Positions 35,313 to 43,402 of a stretch of DNA of 64,000 nt are shown in pieces. The notes below the pieces were generated by a model. It was not told where the DNA came from. It saw only the letters and a list, made by a program, of their open reading frames with translations, and ran no database searches. How positions within the stretch are numbered: position 1 is the stretch's first letter; each line of letters opens with the position of its first letter. The position numbers and the translations under genes are program-made. The DNA comes from CAZABP01 sp964483245 (GTDB taxonomy: Bacteria > Planctomycetota > UBA1135 > UBA2386): contig CAZABP010000018.1 of the NCBI GenBank assembly GCA_964483245.1, positions 1 through 64,000 on the forward strand, in the 5' to 3' direction.

Positions 35313-35962
35313 ACATGTTGGATCGCACCGAGCAGAGGATCGTTGGCGTGTTGATCGAGAAGGAGCTGTCCGTTCCGGACAGCTATCCTTTGACGCTGAA
35401 TGCGCTGGTCGCCGGCTGCAACCAGAAGAGCAACCGCCATCCGGAGATGGGCCTCGAGGAGTTCGAGGTCGAAGGGGCGCTGATGAGCCTGCGCCTGAAG
35501 GAGTGGGTCGTCGAGTCGGATCGGGATGGTGGGCGCACGAAGCGGTTCAAGCACCGGATCGAGGAGAAGCTCGGTGTCTCCGACGGCGAGAAGGCGGTGC
35601 TGGCCGAGCTGCTGCTGCGCGGTCCGCAGACGCCGATGGAGTTGAAGAACCGCGTCGGTCGGATGGGCTTCCACGCCCAGGCGCCGGAGATCGAGCAGAT
35701 GCTGCGCGCGTTCGCCGAGCGGCCGACCGGGGCACTGGTCGCGCTGCTGCCGCGCGCGCCGCGCGAACGGGATGCGCGTTGGGCGCACACGCTCGGCCCG
35801 CGTGACGAGGCGGCGGAGGAGAGCATGGCAGCGCAAGCGCCGGCGGCGCGCAGCGCGCCGGTGTCACCACCGTCGGATCTCGTGCAGCGCGTCGCAGCAC
35901 TCGAGCGGCGCGTCGACGAGCTGGAGCGGAGGCTCGGCGAGGGGGCGGCGGGGGCGGAGTGA
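35309..35962 (+). CDS. yceH: YceH family (DUF480) protein
   Basis: A 217-residue protein of the DUF480/YceH family: two winged-helix-like halves, starting RTEQRIVGVLIEKELSVPDS and containing NQKSNRHPEM, LRLKEWVVE and LLRGPQTPMELKNRVGRM. The C-terminus is a coiled-coil-prone stretch (VQRVAALERRVDELERRLGE). The family's precise role is not settled. The ATG at 35309 overlaps the preceding gene's stop; MLDR at 35315 is an alternative start. The next gene begins 3 bp after the stop. Confidence 0.93.
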   Translation: MNMLDRTEQRIVGVLIEKELSVPDSYPLTLNALVAGCNQKSNRHPEMGLEEFEVEGALMSLRLKEWVVESDRDGGRTKRFKHRIEEKLGVSDGEKAVLAELLLRGPQTPMELKNRVGRMGFHAQAPEIEQMLRAFAERPTGALVALLPRAPRERDARWAHTLGPRDEAAEESMAAQAPAARSAPVSPPSDLVQRVAALERRVDELERRLGEGAAGAE

Positions 35963-35965
35963 GTC

Positions 35966-36472
35966 GTGGCGGTGCGGATTCGCGACCTGACTGACTCGGG
36001 AAACTTGGATCCCCTCATCGTGCAGTGGTTCGAGCGATGGCGCGCACCGCTGATCGAGTTCGCGGAGAAGTACGGGCTCGACATCGAGACCTACCACTGG
36101 GATAGCCCGTCCTGGTATTTCGTTTTCCGACCTCCGGAGGGAGGGGTTGGGCGGATCGATTACTGGCTGGAGCGGATGTCGGGCGACGAATCCCGGTTCA
36201 TCGTCATCGGCGGTTGGCATCGCGACGACTACGAGCGCGACAAGCGCTTCAGTCGCCACGAGCGCGGCAAACCGATCGCCGTCGATCGCGCTGCGATCGG
36301 AGCAGAGCTCGAACGGATGCTGAGCGTCGTGTTGCACTGGCCTCTCGAATCACTGCGGAACGGGGACGAAGCGTTCCGAGAACCACGGCACTCGGAACGG
36401 ACGCGGGAGCGGCTCGAAAACCTCACGCGTCGCTACGCGCTGCCCAAGCTCCTGCCACCTGCGCCGAGCTGA
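35966..36472 (+). CDS. Hypothetical protein
   Basis: A 168-residue cytosolic protein starting with GTG, with no signal peptide. It has a mixed alpha/beta look with Trp and Tyr clusters (TYHWDSPSWYFVFRPPEGG, GGWHRDDYERDKRFSRHERG). I recognise no family. The gene begins 3 bp after YceH and its stop (TGA at 36470-36472) shares a base with the next gene's ATG (TGATG). It belongs to a four-gene plus-strand group with the peptidase-like and YceH genes. Confidence 0.65.
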   Translation: MAVRIRDLTDSGNLDPLIVQWFERWRAPLIEFAEKYGLDIETYHWDSPSWYFVFRPPEGGVGRIDYWLERMSGDESRFIVIGGWHRDDYERDKRFSRHERGKPIAVDRAAIGAELERMLSVVLHWPLESLRNGDEAFREPRHSERTRERLENLTRRYALPKLLPPAPS

Positions 36473-36642
36473 TGGGCTCTCAGCGCCCGTCGCTCCGCGA
36501 ACGCCTGCGCCGGCGCTTCCGTCGCGGTCGTAGCGACTACGCCGAGACTGACGGTTGGGCGATCGCTGCCCTCGGTCTGCTCGTCTTCGCGCTGATCGCG
36601 CTGGCGGCAATGCGTCTGGCCGGGTTCGGCTTCTGGCCCTGA
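36472..36642 (+). CDS. Small membrane protein
   Basis: A 56-residue protein: a basic N-terminus (SLRERLRRRFRRGRSDY) and one membrane segment (WAIAALGLLVFALIALAAM). ATG at 36472 overlaps the upstream stop in TGATG. The arrangement suggests translational coupling, with the small protein anchoring or tuning the 168-residue partner. Function is unknown. Confidence 0.6.
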   Translation: MGSQRPSLRERLRRRFRRGRSDYAETDGWAIAALGLLVFALIALAAMRLAGFGFWP

Positions 36643-36664
36643 GCGTGCGTGGCACGGCCGCACG

Positions 36665-37825
36665 TCACTGCTGGCGCGCGCGCTTCCCGCGACTGGCGAG
36701 CATGGTCTCGAGCTCCGGCAGGTCGCGCTGCCCACGCAGCCGTCCGGCCAGCTCGCTTGCGGCATCCTGCTGGCCGGTCGCGAGCAGCGCCTCGTAGTAG
36801 CCGAGCCATTTCGCGAGCAGGTGCTTGCGCACGGCTTCCTGCGCCACCGCACGCGCTTCACCGGAAGCCTGCTCGCTCGCCTGTGCCAGCAGCATCTGAT
36901 CGGTCTGCCATTGGTCGTCCAGCTCTCCGGCTGCCTTCAACAGGTCGCCGTACCTCCGCTGTGCAAGCAGCTGGTCCCGGACTTCGTCCGCGAGCAGGCG
37001 GATCGCGGGGCCGGGATCCGGCTGTTGCACGAGCCGGTCGAACAACGCGAGGTTCCCCTCACGTTCACCGAGGACCCGGTTCAGTGCGGTGAGATCCATC
37101 GAACGGAGTGGATCGGCCTGGAAGTCCGCAGCAGCCGCCGCGTCGCGTCGCTCCCGCAGCGCCTGCAGCGCTGGCGCGTACTTCTGGCCGAGTTGTTCGA
37201 TCTCCATCAGCAGGAACGACAGACGGACGCCCACGAACGCTCGACTGGCGTCCGCGCCATGGTCGAAGCACCAGAGGTACTCACGCAGCGCCTCCGCGTG
37301 CTTGCCGCGCTCGGCGAGCTCCCGTGCAAGCTGCATCCGCTGCATGGGGTCGCGCGAGCCGGAGTGCTCGGAAGCTTCGCGCGCGCGCGCGAGACTGTCC
37401 TTGCCTCCCATGGCGCTGCGAACTGCAGTCAGGAACTCGGCAGGACCGCGGTACCCGACCAGACGATCGAGCACGCTTCCATCCGGCCGCAGCAGCAGGA
37501 TCGTCGGCAACGAGTGGATGCTGTGCTCACTTGCGAGCTGCGGGTGCTCGTCGACGTCGATCTTGATCGCAACGGCATGCTCGCGCAGCCAGGCAACGAC
37601 CTCGGCGTCGCGCCAGGTCGTCTCGTCGAGCTGCTTGCACGGGCCACACCAGGCCGCGACGAAGTCGAGGAGGAGCAGCTTCTGCTCACGTGCCGCCTGC
37701 TCGGTGGCGGCGCGGATCGGCAGCGTCGAGAACGCATCGGGTGATCCGCCCTGCTCACGGCAGCCCGCGGTCAGCGCGAGCAGCAGCGGCAGGCTCGCGG
37801 CTCGTGCCAGGAGGTCGACGTTCAT
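36665..37825 (-). CDS. Thioredoxin-domain lipoprotein with C-terminal helical region
   Basis: A 386-residue predicted lipoprotein with lipobox LTAGC at residues 18-22. The thioredoxin domain carries WCGPC at residues 59-63 in the stretch LLLLDFVAAWCGPCKQLDE, plus a cis-Pro loop (SLPTILLLRPDG). A long helical C-terminal region of TPR-like repeats covers about residues 150-386. The start at 37825 has GAGGAG upstream. It most likely works outside the cytoplasm in disulfide or haem-related chemistry; the target protein is unknown. It lies about 40 bp after the DinB-like gene on the same strand. Confidence 0.9.
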   Translation of the reverse strand: MNVDLLARAASLPLLLALTAGCREQGGSPDAFSTLPIRAATEQAAREQKLLLLDFVAAWCGPCKQLDETTWRDAEVVAWLREHAVAIKIDVDEHPQLASEHSIHSLPTILLLRPDGSVLDRLVGYRGPAEFLTAVRSAMGGKDSLARAREASEHSGSRDPMQRMQLARELAERGKHAEALREYLWCFDHGADASRAFVGVRLSFLLMEIEQLGQKYAPALQALRERRDAAAAADFQADPLRSMDLTALNRVLGEREGNLALFDRLVQQPDPGPAIRLLADEVRDQLLAQRRYGDLLKAAGELDDQWQTDQMLLAQASEQASGEARAVAQEAVRKHLLAKWLGYYEALLATGQQDAASELAGRLRGQRDLPELETMLASRGKRARQQ

Positions 37826-37865
37826 CGTGGGACTCCTCGATGCGCGATCGTAGCCAAGGGGTCCG

Positions 37866-38336
37866 CTAATCCGCCGACTCCAGCGCCGCGAGATGCCCCT
37901 CCGCATGCTCCACTTCCTGCCGCAGCACGTCTGCGACCATGACTTCGCGCAGCGCGCCGTCCGGCTCGTCGCGTAGCCGCACGGTGCGCGTCAGCGCGTC
38001 GTCGAGCGGTGCGAGCTGCATCGCGACATAGTCGCCGAGCGCCTCCATCAGCCGCAGGCTCGGTTCGATCGGTTTGGTCGCGTATCGCATCCGTTCCATC
38101 CACGGCCCGAACGGCAGCATCCAGCTCCAGTCGAACAGGGCACCGGGACTCCCGAGCGCCGCGGTCAGGATCGCGGCGGCGACGACCTGGGCTTCGGCGA
38201 GGTGGTGGACCGTCTCGCGCAGCGTCATGCCGTCGGCGCCCGGGCGCGCGTCGAGTGCTGCCCGTGTCGCACCGTCGGTCAGCGCGCGCAACCGGTCCGC
38301 GAGCGCACGCCAGGAGTGCAGCGGGTCGTCACCCAT
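37866..38336 (-). CDS. DinB-like protein
   Basis: A 156-residue four-helix bundle protein of the DinB/YfiT type. The pattern includes TLRETVHHLAEAQ and a later EVEHAEGHLAALE, giving the His residues typical of the divalent-metal site. DinB-like proteins are often thiol S-transferases or stress proteins; the substrate here is unknown. It lies 20 bp after the outer-membrane barrel gene and 40 bp before the thioredoxin lipoprotein, suggesting one transcript. Confidence 0.85.
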   Translation of the reverse strand: MGDDPLHSWRALADRLRALTDGATRAALDARPGADGMTLRETVHHLAEAQVVAAAILTAALGSPGALFDWSWMLPFGPWMERMRYATKPIEPSLRLMEALGDYVAMQLAPLDDALTRTVRLRDEPDGALREVMVADVLRQEVEHAEGHLAALESAD

Positions 38337-38356
38337 GCCGTCGGCTGCGCTGGTTC

Positions 38357-39229
38357 TCAAAACGTGAACCCGAACGTGAACGCGACGCCGTCGAAGTTCG
38401 TGTCGACGCCGCGGATGAACACGCCGCCCTCCGGATCGCTGTCGTCGATCGCCTCGGTCCGGTGCAGGTATGCCAGCGACATCGTCGTGATCCCGACGCG
38501 CAGGCGCAGGCCGAGCTCGAGCCCGAGGGTGGCATTGTTGGAATCCCACTCGGTGCTGGTCCCGCTGACCTGGATCTCGCTGACCCCGAACCCGAGCGCG
38601 AGGTTGCCGTAGGCGCCGAAGCGGACCTTCTCCGTCATCACGAACGCGATCTCCGGCTCGGCCGCGACCTTGATGCCGAACGACGTGGTCTCGATCTCGC
38701 CGCTCGGGTTCGCGAACTCGGTCTCGTAGCGGCGGCCGAACAGCCCGAACCGCAGCGGCATCGCGAACCGGCGCGACTCGAAGCGATACGCGCCATAACC
38801 GAACACCTCCACGGCGCGCGCTTCCGACTCACCGAAGCCGTTGTCGACGAACAGATCGTCGTCGCTCCCGATCACCTCGACTTCGACGCCGCCGCCGAAC
38901 CGGCTCTCGCCGTACCCTTCGAACCGCAGCCGGAGCAGGCCGGCAGTCGTGTCGCCGTCCAGGTTGGAGCCATCGGTGTCGTGATCGAAGCTGCCGCTCG
39001 CGAGCGTGAGGTCGATCAGGAACGGAGGTAACTGCTTGCGGGCCGGTGCAGCTGCCGGCGGGTCCTGGAGGCTCCGCGAGACGGGGGCCGTCAGCGCTTC
39101 CCAACGTTCGATGACGCGCGCGACGGAGTCCGTGTCGTGCGATGGGAGCGTGGCCTGCGCCGCCAAGGGTGCGAGCACGCACAGCGCGCCGGCGACGGCG
39201 CGCGAAACAGCGATGGTTCGGGTCTGCAT
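38357..39229 (-). CDS. Outer-membrane beta-barrel protein
   Basis: A 290-residue secreted protein. Residues 1-25 are a signal peptide (MQTRTIAVSRAVAGALCVLA). After a Pro/Ala linker the rest alternates polar and hydrophobic residues in strands (GLLRLRFEGYGESRFGGGVE, AYRFESRRFAMPLRFGLFG), and it ends in a Phe (GVAFTFGFTF), the outer-membrane insertion signature. No loop or plug domain is obvious. The cargo or role is unknown. Confidence 0.85.
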   Translation of the reverse strand: MQTRTIAVSRAVAGALCVLAPLAAQATLPSHDTDSVARVIERWEALTAPVSRSLQDPPAAAPARKQLPPFLIDLTLASGSFDHDTDGSNLDGDTTAGLLRLRFEGYGESRFGGGVEVEVIGSDDDLFVDNGFGESEARAVEVFGYGAYRFESRRFAMPLRFGLFGRRYETEFANPSGEIETTSFGIKVAAEPEIAFVMTEKVRFGAYGNLALGFGVSEIQVSGTSTEWDSNNATLGLELGLRLRVGITTMSLAYLHRTEAIDDSDPEGGVFIRGVDTNFDGVAFTFGFTF

Positions 39230-39296
39230 GGTTCCTGCCTGGTCTCCCGGCCCGCGCGGAGATGCTGCCGCGCGCGGTTCGCTGCGGCAACCTCGG

Positions 39297-40838
39297 TCAC
39301 GAGTTCCTGCCGACCAGCGCCGCCAGGATCCGATCGACCGCCGTGTCGACGCTGCAGTCGCGGATCCGCAGTACCGGCTCGTCCTGCCCCGGCGGCTCTG
39401 CCGACGCGCGCAGCCGCTCGTACACGGCGAGATCGGCGTCGCTGATCCCTTTGGGGCGCGTCCGCAGACGTGCCCGGGCCTCCGCGTCATCCACGTCGAA
39501 CCAGACGAGCAGCAGATCGGCGCCACACTGCGCAGCCTGCGTCGCGATCTGGCCGCGCCGTTCCGCACGGTGGAACGTCGCGTCGAGCAGGACCGGTTGG
39601 CGGTTGGTCCTCGTGATCGAGGCCGCGCGGATGGCGAGCTCGCGGTAGACCCGATCACTGGCTGCGGTCGTGTACCAGGATTCCGGGGCGATCGCGGTCG
39701 GAGCGATGCCAGCCAGTTCCTTGCGGATCGCATCGCTCGACACGTGGCTCCAGCCAGTCGCCCCTGCCAACGCCGCGAACACGGTCGACTTGCCGCTCGC
39801 CGGCAGTCCGCACGCGAGCACCCACAGCGGACGTCCCTGTTCGATCGCCGAGATGGCCGCGAGGTGTTGGTGCTGGCGCGACGACTGCGCCGCCGCAGCA
39901 CGGTCGGCCGCGGGCACATCGGCGTCCGCCGCGACGAACGCGGTGACCTTGGCGCGCACGAGGGCGCGGTAGCGCACGAGCGGGGGCAGCAGCTCCCGCT
40001 GCTCCTCGTCCCGCGTGTCCCGGAGGTAGGCGTCGAGGTACGCGCGCCCGAGATCGGCGCGCCCGCGGTGCTGAAGGTCCATGACCAGGAATGCGTTCTC
40101 GGTTGCGACGTCCCCGCACCGCAGCTCCGGCGAGAACTCGATGCAGTCGTAGATCACCGGCGGGTCGGTCGCACAAATGTTGCGCGCGTGCAGATCGCCG
40201 TGCCCATCGACCGTGAAGCCCCGCCCGACGCGCGCACGCAGCCGCGGGACCAGCCACGCCAGCGAGCGCGCCGCTTCGGCTTCGAGCGCGCCATGCAGGG
40301 TCGCTTCGAATCCGGTGCCGACCAGCGCGCGGGTCTCGGTGAAGTTCGCGCGCACGAACTCCGCCAGCAGATCTGGATCCCCTGGCTCGCCCGGGCCCGG
40401 CCGGATCCGTTGCGCACGGTGGAACGGCAGCATGGTCCGCGCCACTGCCTCGACGTCGGCAGCCGTGGCCCGCCGATCCCGGATCCGCTGGTCCAGCATC
40501 GCCGCAGCCGGCAGACGCTGCATGACGACGGCATGGTCGACGACGCGTCCGGCACCGCCGAAGCGCAGCCGGCCATCCTGCTCGCACAGCGCCACGACTT
40601 CGCGATAGATCCCGCCGCACAGGCGCCGGTTCAGGCGCAGCTCCTCGCGGCAGTACCGCTCGCGCAGCTCCAGCGTGCTGAAGTCGAGGAACGGCAGCCG
40701 CACCGGCTTCTTCAGCTTGAACACCAGCTCCCCGGCGAGGCAGACGACCGAGATGTGCGTCTGCAGCACCTCGACGCTCGCCGGCGCGTGCGCATAGCAC
40801 TCTGGTGAGGCCAGCCGCGCGAGCAGATCCGGGTCCAT
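39297..40838 (-). CDS. Aminoglycoside phosphotransferase/P-loop kinase fusion
   Basis: A 513-residue protein with two catalytic parts. Residues about 20-300 are an APH-type kinase with HGDLHARN as the catalytic loop and IYDCIEFSPELRCGDVA as the metal loop. Residues about 330-510 are a P-loop ATPase with GLPASGKST. The combination is widespread and is usually annotated as a bifunctional phosphotransferase/ATP-binding protein. Its natural substrate is unknown, and antibiotic resistance should not be assumed. It is divergent from the GT9 gene at 40935. Confidence 0.9.
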   Translation of the reverse strand: MDPDLLARLASPECYAHAPASVEVLQTHISVVCLAGELVFKLKKPVRLPFLDFSTLELRERYCREELRLNRRLCGGIYREVVALCEQDGRLRFGGAGRVVDHAVVMQRLPAAAMLDQRIRDRRATAADVEAVARTMLPFHRAQRIRPGPGEPGDPDLLAEFVRANFTETRALVGTGFEATLHGALEAEAARSLAWLVPRLRARVGRGFTVDGHGDLHARNICATDPPVIYDCIEFSPELRCGDVATENAFLVMDLQHRGRADLGRAYLDAYLRDTRDEEQRELLPPLVRYRALVRAKVTAFVAADADVPAADRAAAAQSSRQHQHLAAISAIEQGRPLWVLACGLPASGKSTVFAALAGATGWSHVSSDAIRKELAGIAPTAIAPESWYTTAASDRVYRELAIRAASITRTNRQPVLLDATFHRAERRGQIATQAAQCGADLLLVWFDVDDAEARARLRTRPKGISDADLAVYERLRASAEPPGQDEPVLRIRDCSVDTAVDRILAALVGRNS

Positions 40839-40934
40839 GCAGACGTTCTACCGGACGCCTCGGCGGTTGGCGGCCATGGCAGCGGCGCCGCAGCGCGCTG
40901 GCAGGAGGCGGGCCGGCATCGCTATCCTGCGCGC
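40839..40934. promoter_or_regulatory. Divergent intergenic region
   Basis: A 96-bp gap between the divergent kinase-fusion gene and the GT9 glycosyltransferase gene. It should hold both promoters. No clear -35/-10 pair was recognised by eye. Confidence 0.35.
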
Positions 40935-42239
40935 ATGAACGTCGCGACGATGCGCCGCGTCGACGCCTCGTTGGGCGCGATCCTGTGCGCGGCGCTGACC
41001 GTCTGGCGGAAGACGGTAGGACGGCTCCGGCGTCGCGACCCGGCGGGCCGTCGAGGTGTCCTGTTCCTGAAGCTGGCCGAGCAGGGCTCGACCGTGCTCG
41101 CATTCGCGGCGATCCGGCGCGCCATCGAGCAACACGGGCCGGAGCACGTCCACTTCCTCGTGTTCGAGCAGAACCGGTTCATCCTGGACGCGATGGGGGT
41201 GATCCCGCCGGAGAACGTGATCACGATCCGCACGCGCTCGCTGTTCGGCACGCTCCGCTCGACGATGGCCGCGGTGCGCCGGATGCGCAGGCTGCGCTTG
41301 GACGCCGCAGTCGATCTCGAGTTCTTCGCCCGCTCGACGGCCGTGCTCGCGTACCTGAGCGGCGCGGCGCGGCGGGTGGGTCTGCACGCGTATGCCGGCG
41401 ATGGACCGTGGCGCGGCGATCTGTTGACGCACCGCGTGCAATACAACCCGCACCTGCACACCGGACAGTCGTTCGAGCTGCTGGTGCGGGCGCTCGAGCA
41501 GCCGCCGGAACGCCTGCCGGCGCTCGCAGCGGCGGCGACGCCGCTGGCGGAGCTGCCGCGCGGCGAGTTCCGCGGCAGCGTGGCCGAGAGCGACGCCGTC
41601 CGCGAGATCGTCCGCACGGTCACCGGCCGTGACGCGCCGCCGCTGGTGCTGCTCAACGCGAACTGTTCCGACCTGCTGCCGCTGCGGCGGTGGGCGGACG
41701 CGTCGTACGTCGAGCTCGCGCGCCGCCTGCTGGACGCCGACCGCGAGCTCGTCGTCGCGTTCACCGGCGCTCCGGACGAGGCGCCCGGCGTCGACGCACT
41801 CGTCGCCCGGATCGGATCGCCGCGATGCGTGTCGTTCGCCGGACGCACGACGCTGCGCCAGCTCCTCGTGCTCTATGGCCTGGCCGAGGTCCTGGTGACC
41901 AACGACAGCGGCCCGGCGCACTTCGCTTCGCTGACCGGGATCGACGTCGTGACGTTGTTCGGACCGGAGACGCCCAAGCTGTTCGGCGTCGTGTCGCCGC
42001 GCAGCCATGTGCACTGGGCGCAGACCGCCTGCAGCCCGTGCGTCAACGCCTACAACAACCGGCTGTCCCGTTGCCGCGACAACATCTGCATGCAGCGGAT
42101 CCTGGTCGACGACGTGCTGGCGACGGTCGTCACGGTCGTGTCCCGGCGCCTGCAGCGGCCGTTGCTCCCTGCCACCGGGCAGGAACTGCCGCTCCCGACC
42201 GGGCGTGGTGCCGCCGGACCGGGGCGACGCGCCCAGTAG
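40935..42239 (+). CDS. GT9 glycosyltransferase
   Basis: A 434-residue single-domain glycosyltransferase of the heptosyltransferase family. N-terminal pattern: GVLFLKLAEQGSTVLAFAAI. C-terminal half: VLVTNDSGPAHFASLTGID and LFGPETPKLFG. Four cysteines near the end (CSPCVNAYNNRLSRCRDNIC) resemble those of GT9 members involved in glycolipid assembly. Start ATG 40935 opens the longest run of same-strand genes in this part of the window. The donor sugar is unknown. Confidence 0.92.
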   Translation: MNVATMRRVDASLGAILCAALTVWRKTVGRLRRRDPAGRRGVLFLKLAEQGSTVLAFAAIRRAIEQHGPEHVHFLVFEQNRFILDAMGVIPPENVITIRTRSLFGTLRSTMAAVRRMRRLRLDAAVDLEFFARSTAVLAYLSGAARRVGLHAYAGDGPWRGDLLTHRVQYNPHLHTGQSFELLVRALEQPPERLPALAAAATPLAELPRGEFRGSVAESDAVREIVRTVTGRDAPPLVLLNANCSDLLPLRRWADASYVELARRLLDADRELVVAFTGAPDEAPGVDALVARIGSPRCVSFAGRTTLRQLLVLYGLAEVLVTNDSGPAHFASLTGIDVVTLFGPETPKLFGVVSPRSHVHWAQTACSPCVNAYNNRLSRCRDNICMQRILVDDVLATVVTVVSRRLQRPLLPATGQELPLPTGRGAAGPGRRAQ

Positions 42240-42307
42240 AAAGACGCGCGGACGGACGCGAGAATCCGGCGTTGCCCGTACGCGCCCGAGCGTCGGGCCT
42301 GGCAACG

Positions 42308-43402
42308 ATGGACGCAGCGGCGGCAGCAGGACAGGTACCGGACCCGGAACCGGTCCGTGCCCCCCGGCTCGGGGGGCGCAGCACGCTCTGGAGCGGCGTC
42401 ATCACGCTCGCCGTGCTGGTCGTCATGGCGACCCAGATCGACGTCCGCGAGGTCGGGCGCGAGCTGGCCGGCTGCGACTGGCGGCTCGTGCTGCTCGGTG
42501 CGCTGGCGCACTACGCGAGCTATGTCGTCCGCGGGGCGCGGTGGCGGCGATCGCTGCGTCACTTGCACCGGGAGGGAAGCTACGCGCGGTTCAGTCTGCT
42601 GGTGTTCTTCTACAACTTCGTCGACAACGTGGTCCCGGCCAAGCTCGGCGACGTCTACGGCGCGCATCTGGCGAAGGTGAACCTCGGCGTCCCGCGCGCG
42701 GCGGCGCTCGGCTCGATCCTGTTCCAGCGGATGGTCGACGCCTGGTTCGTGCTGCTGCTCGCGGTACTCAGCACGTCGTTGCTGTTCCACGAGCACCTGC
42801 CGGATGCCGTGTTCTGGGCGCTGGCCGGTGGACTCGCGATCGCGGTGCTGGCCAGCGGCGTGATGCTCGCCAGCCTGTTGCTGCGCCGGTTCCCGCTGCA
42901 ACGCCTGCCGCAGGCAATTCGGGTCCGGCTGGCGTCGTTCCACCTCGGTCTTTGGCCACGGCCACGCGAGCTGCCGACGATCGCGGTGCTGACGATCGCG
43001 ATCTGGGCGCTCGAGTCGCTGTGGGTCTGGTTGCTGTTGGCCGGGTTCGGTGTGCAACCCGGCTGGGTCGAGCTGCTGTTCGTGACGACGATCCCGCTGC
43101 TGGCGACTTCGTTTCCGCTGACTCCATCCGGTGCCGGGGTGGTCGAGCTGAGTCTGTATGGCTGCCTGCGCGCGATCGGCCCCGGCCAGGCGTTGGCCGC
43201 CTCGATCACGCTGGTGAACCGCCTGTTGGACTTCTGGCTGCACATCCTGCTCGGGACCCTGATCTGGGCGCTGCGCGGCCGTTTGGGGCTGCGCACGTGG
43301 CGCGAGGTCGGGCTCGAGCCGCGTGAAGGTGCCGCGCCCGAGCTCTCGTTCGAACCACGCCCACGTGAGGGCGAGCTGACATGCGAATCTCGAGCGCTCT
43401 GA
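42308..43402 (+). CDS. UPF0104/lysylphosphatidylglycerol-synthase-like membrane protein
   Basis: A 364-residue protein with about eight or nine membrane helices. It contains the family pattern RGARWRRSLRHL, FFYNFVDNVVPAKLGDVY and TSFPLTPSGAGVVELSLYG. Members of this group flip or modify lipids and often sit in glycan clusters. ATG at 42308 is a good fit; 68 bp separate it from the GT9 gene. Its stop lies 22 bp inside the next gene, which suggests tight coupling. Confidence 0.88.
   Translation: MDAAAAAGQVPDPEPVRAPRLGGRSTLWSGVITLAVLVVMATQIDVREVGRELAGCDWRLVLLGALAHYASYVVRGARWRRSLRHLHREGSYARFSLLVFFYNFVDNVVPAKLGDVYGAHLAKVNLGVPRAAALGSILFQRMVDAWFVLLLAVLSTSLLFHEHLPDAVFWALAGGLAIAVLASGVMLASLLLRRFPLQRLPQAIRVRLASFHLGLWPRPRELPTIAVLTIAIWALESLWVWLLLAGFGVQPGWVELLFVTTIPLLATSFPLTPSGAGVVELSLYGCLRAIGPGQALAASITLVNRLLDFWLHILLGTLIWALRGRLGLRTWREVGLEPREGAAPELSFEPRPREGELTCESRAL

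Noticed and set aside
39297..40838. Antibiotic-resistance call for the APH-like protein
   Set aside because: APH-like folds phosphorylate many substrates; the fused P-loop domain and gene context do not point to resistance.
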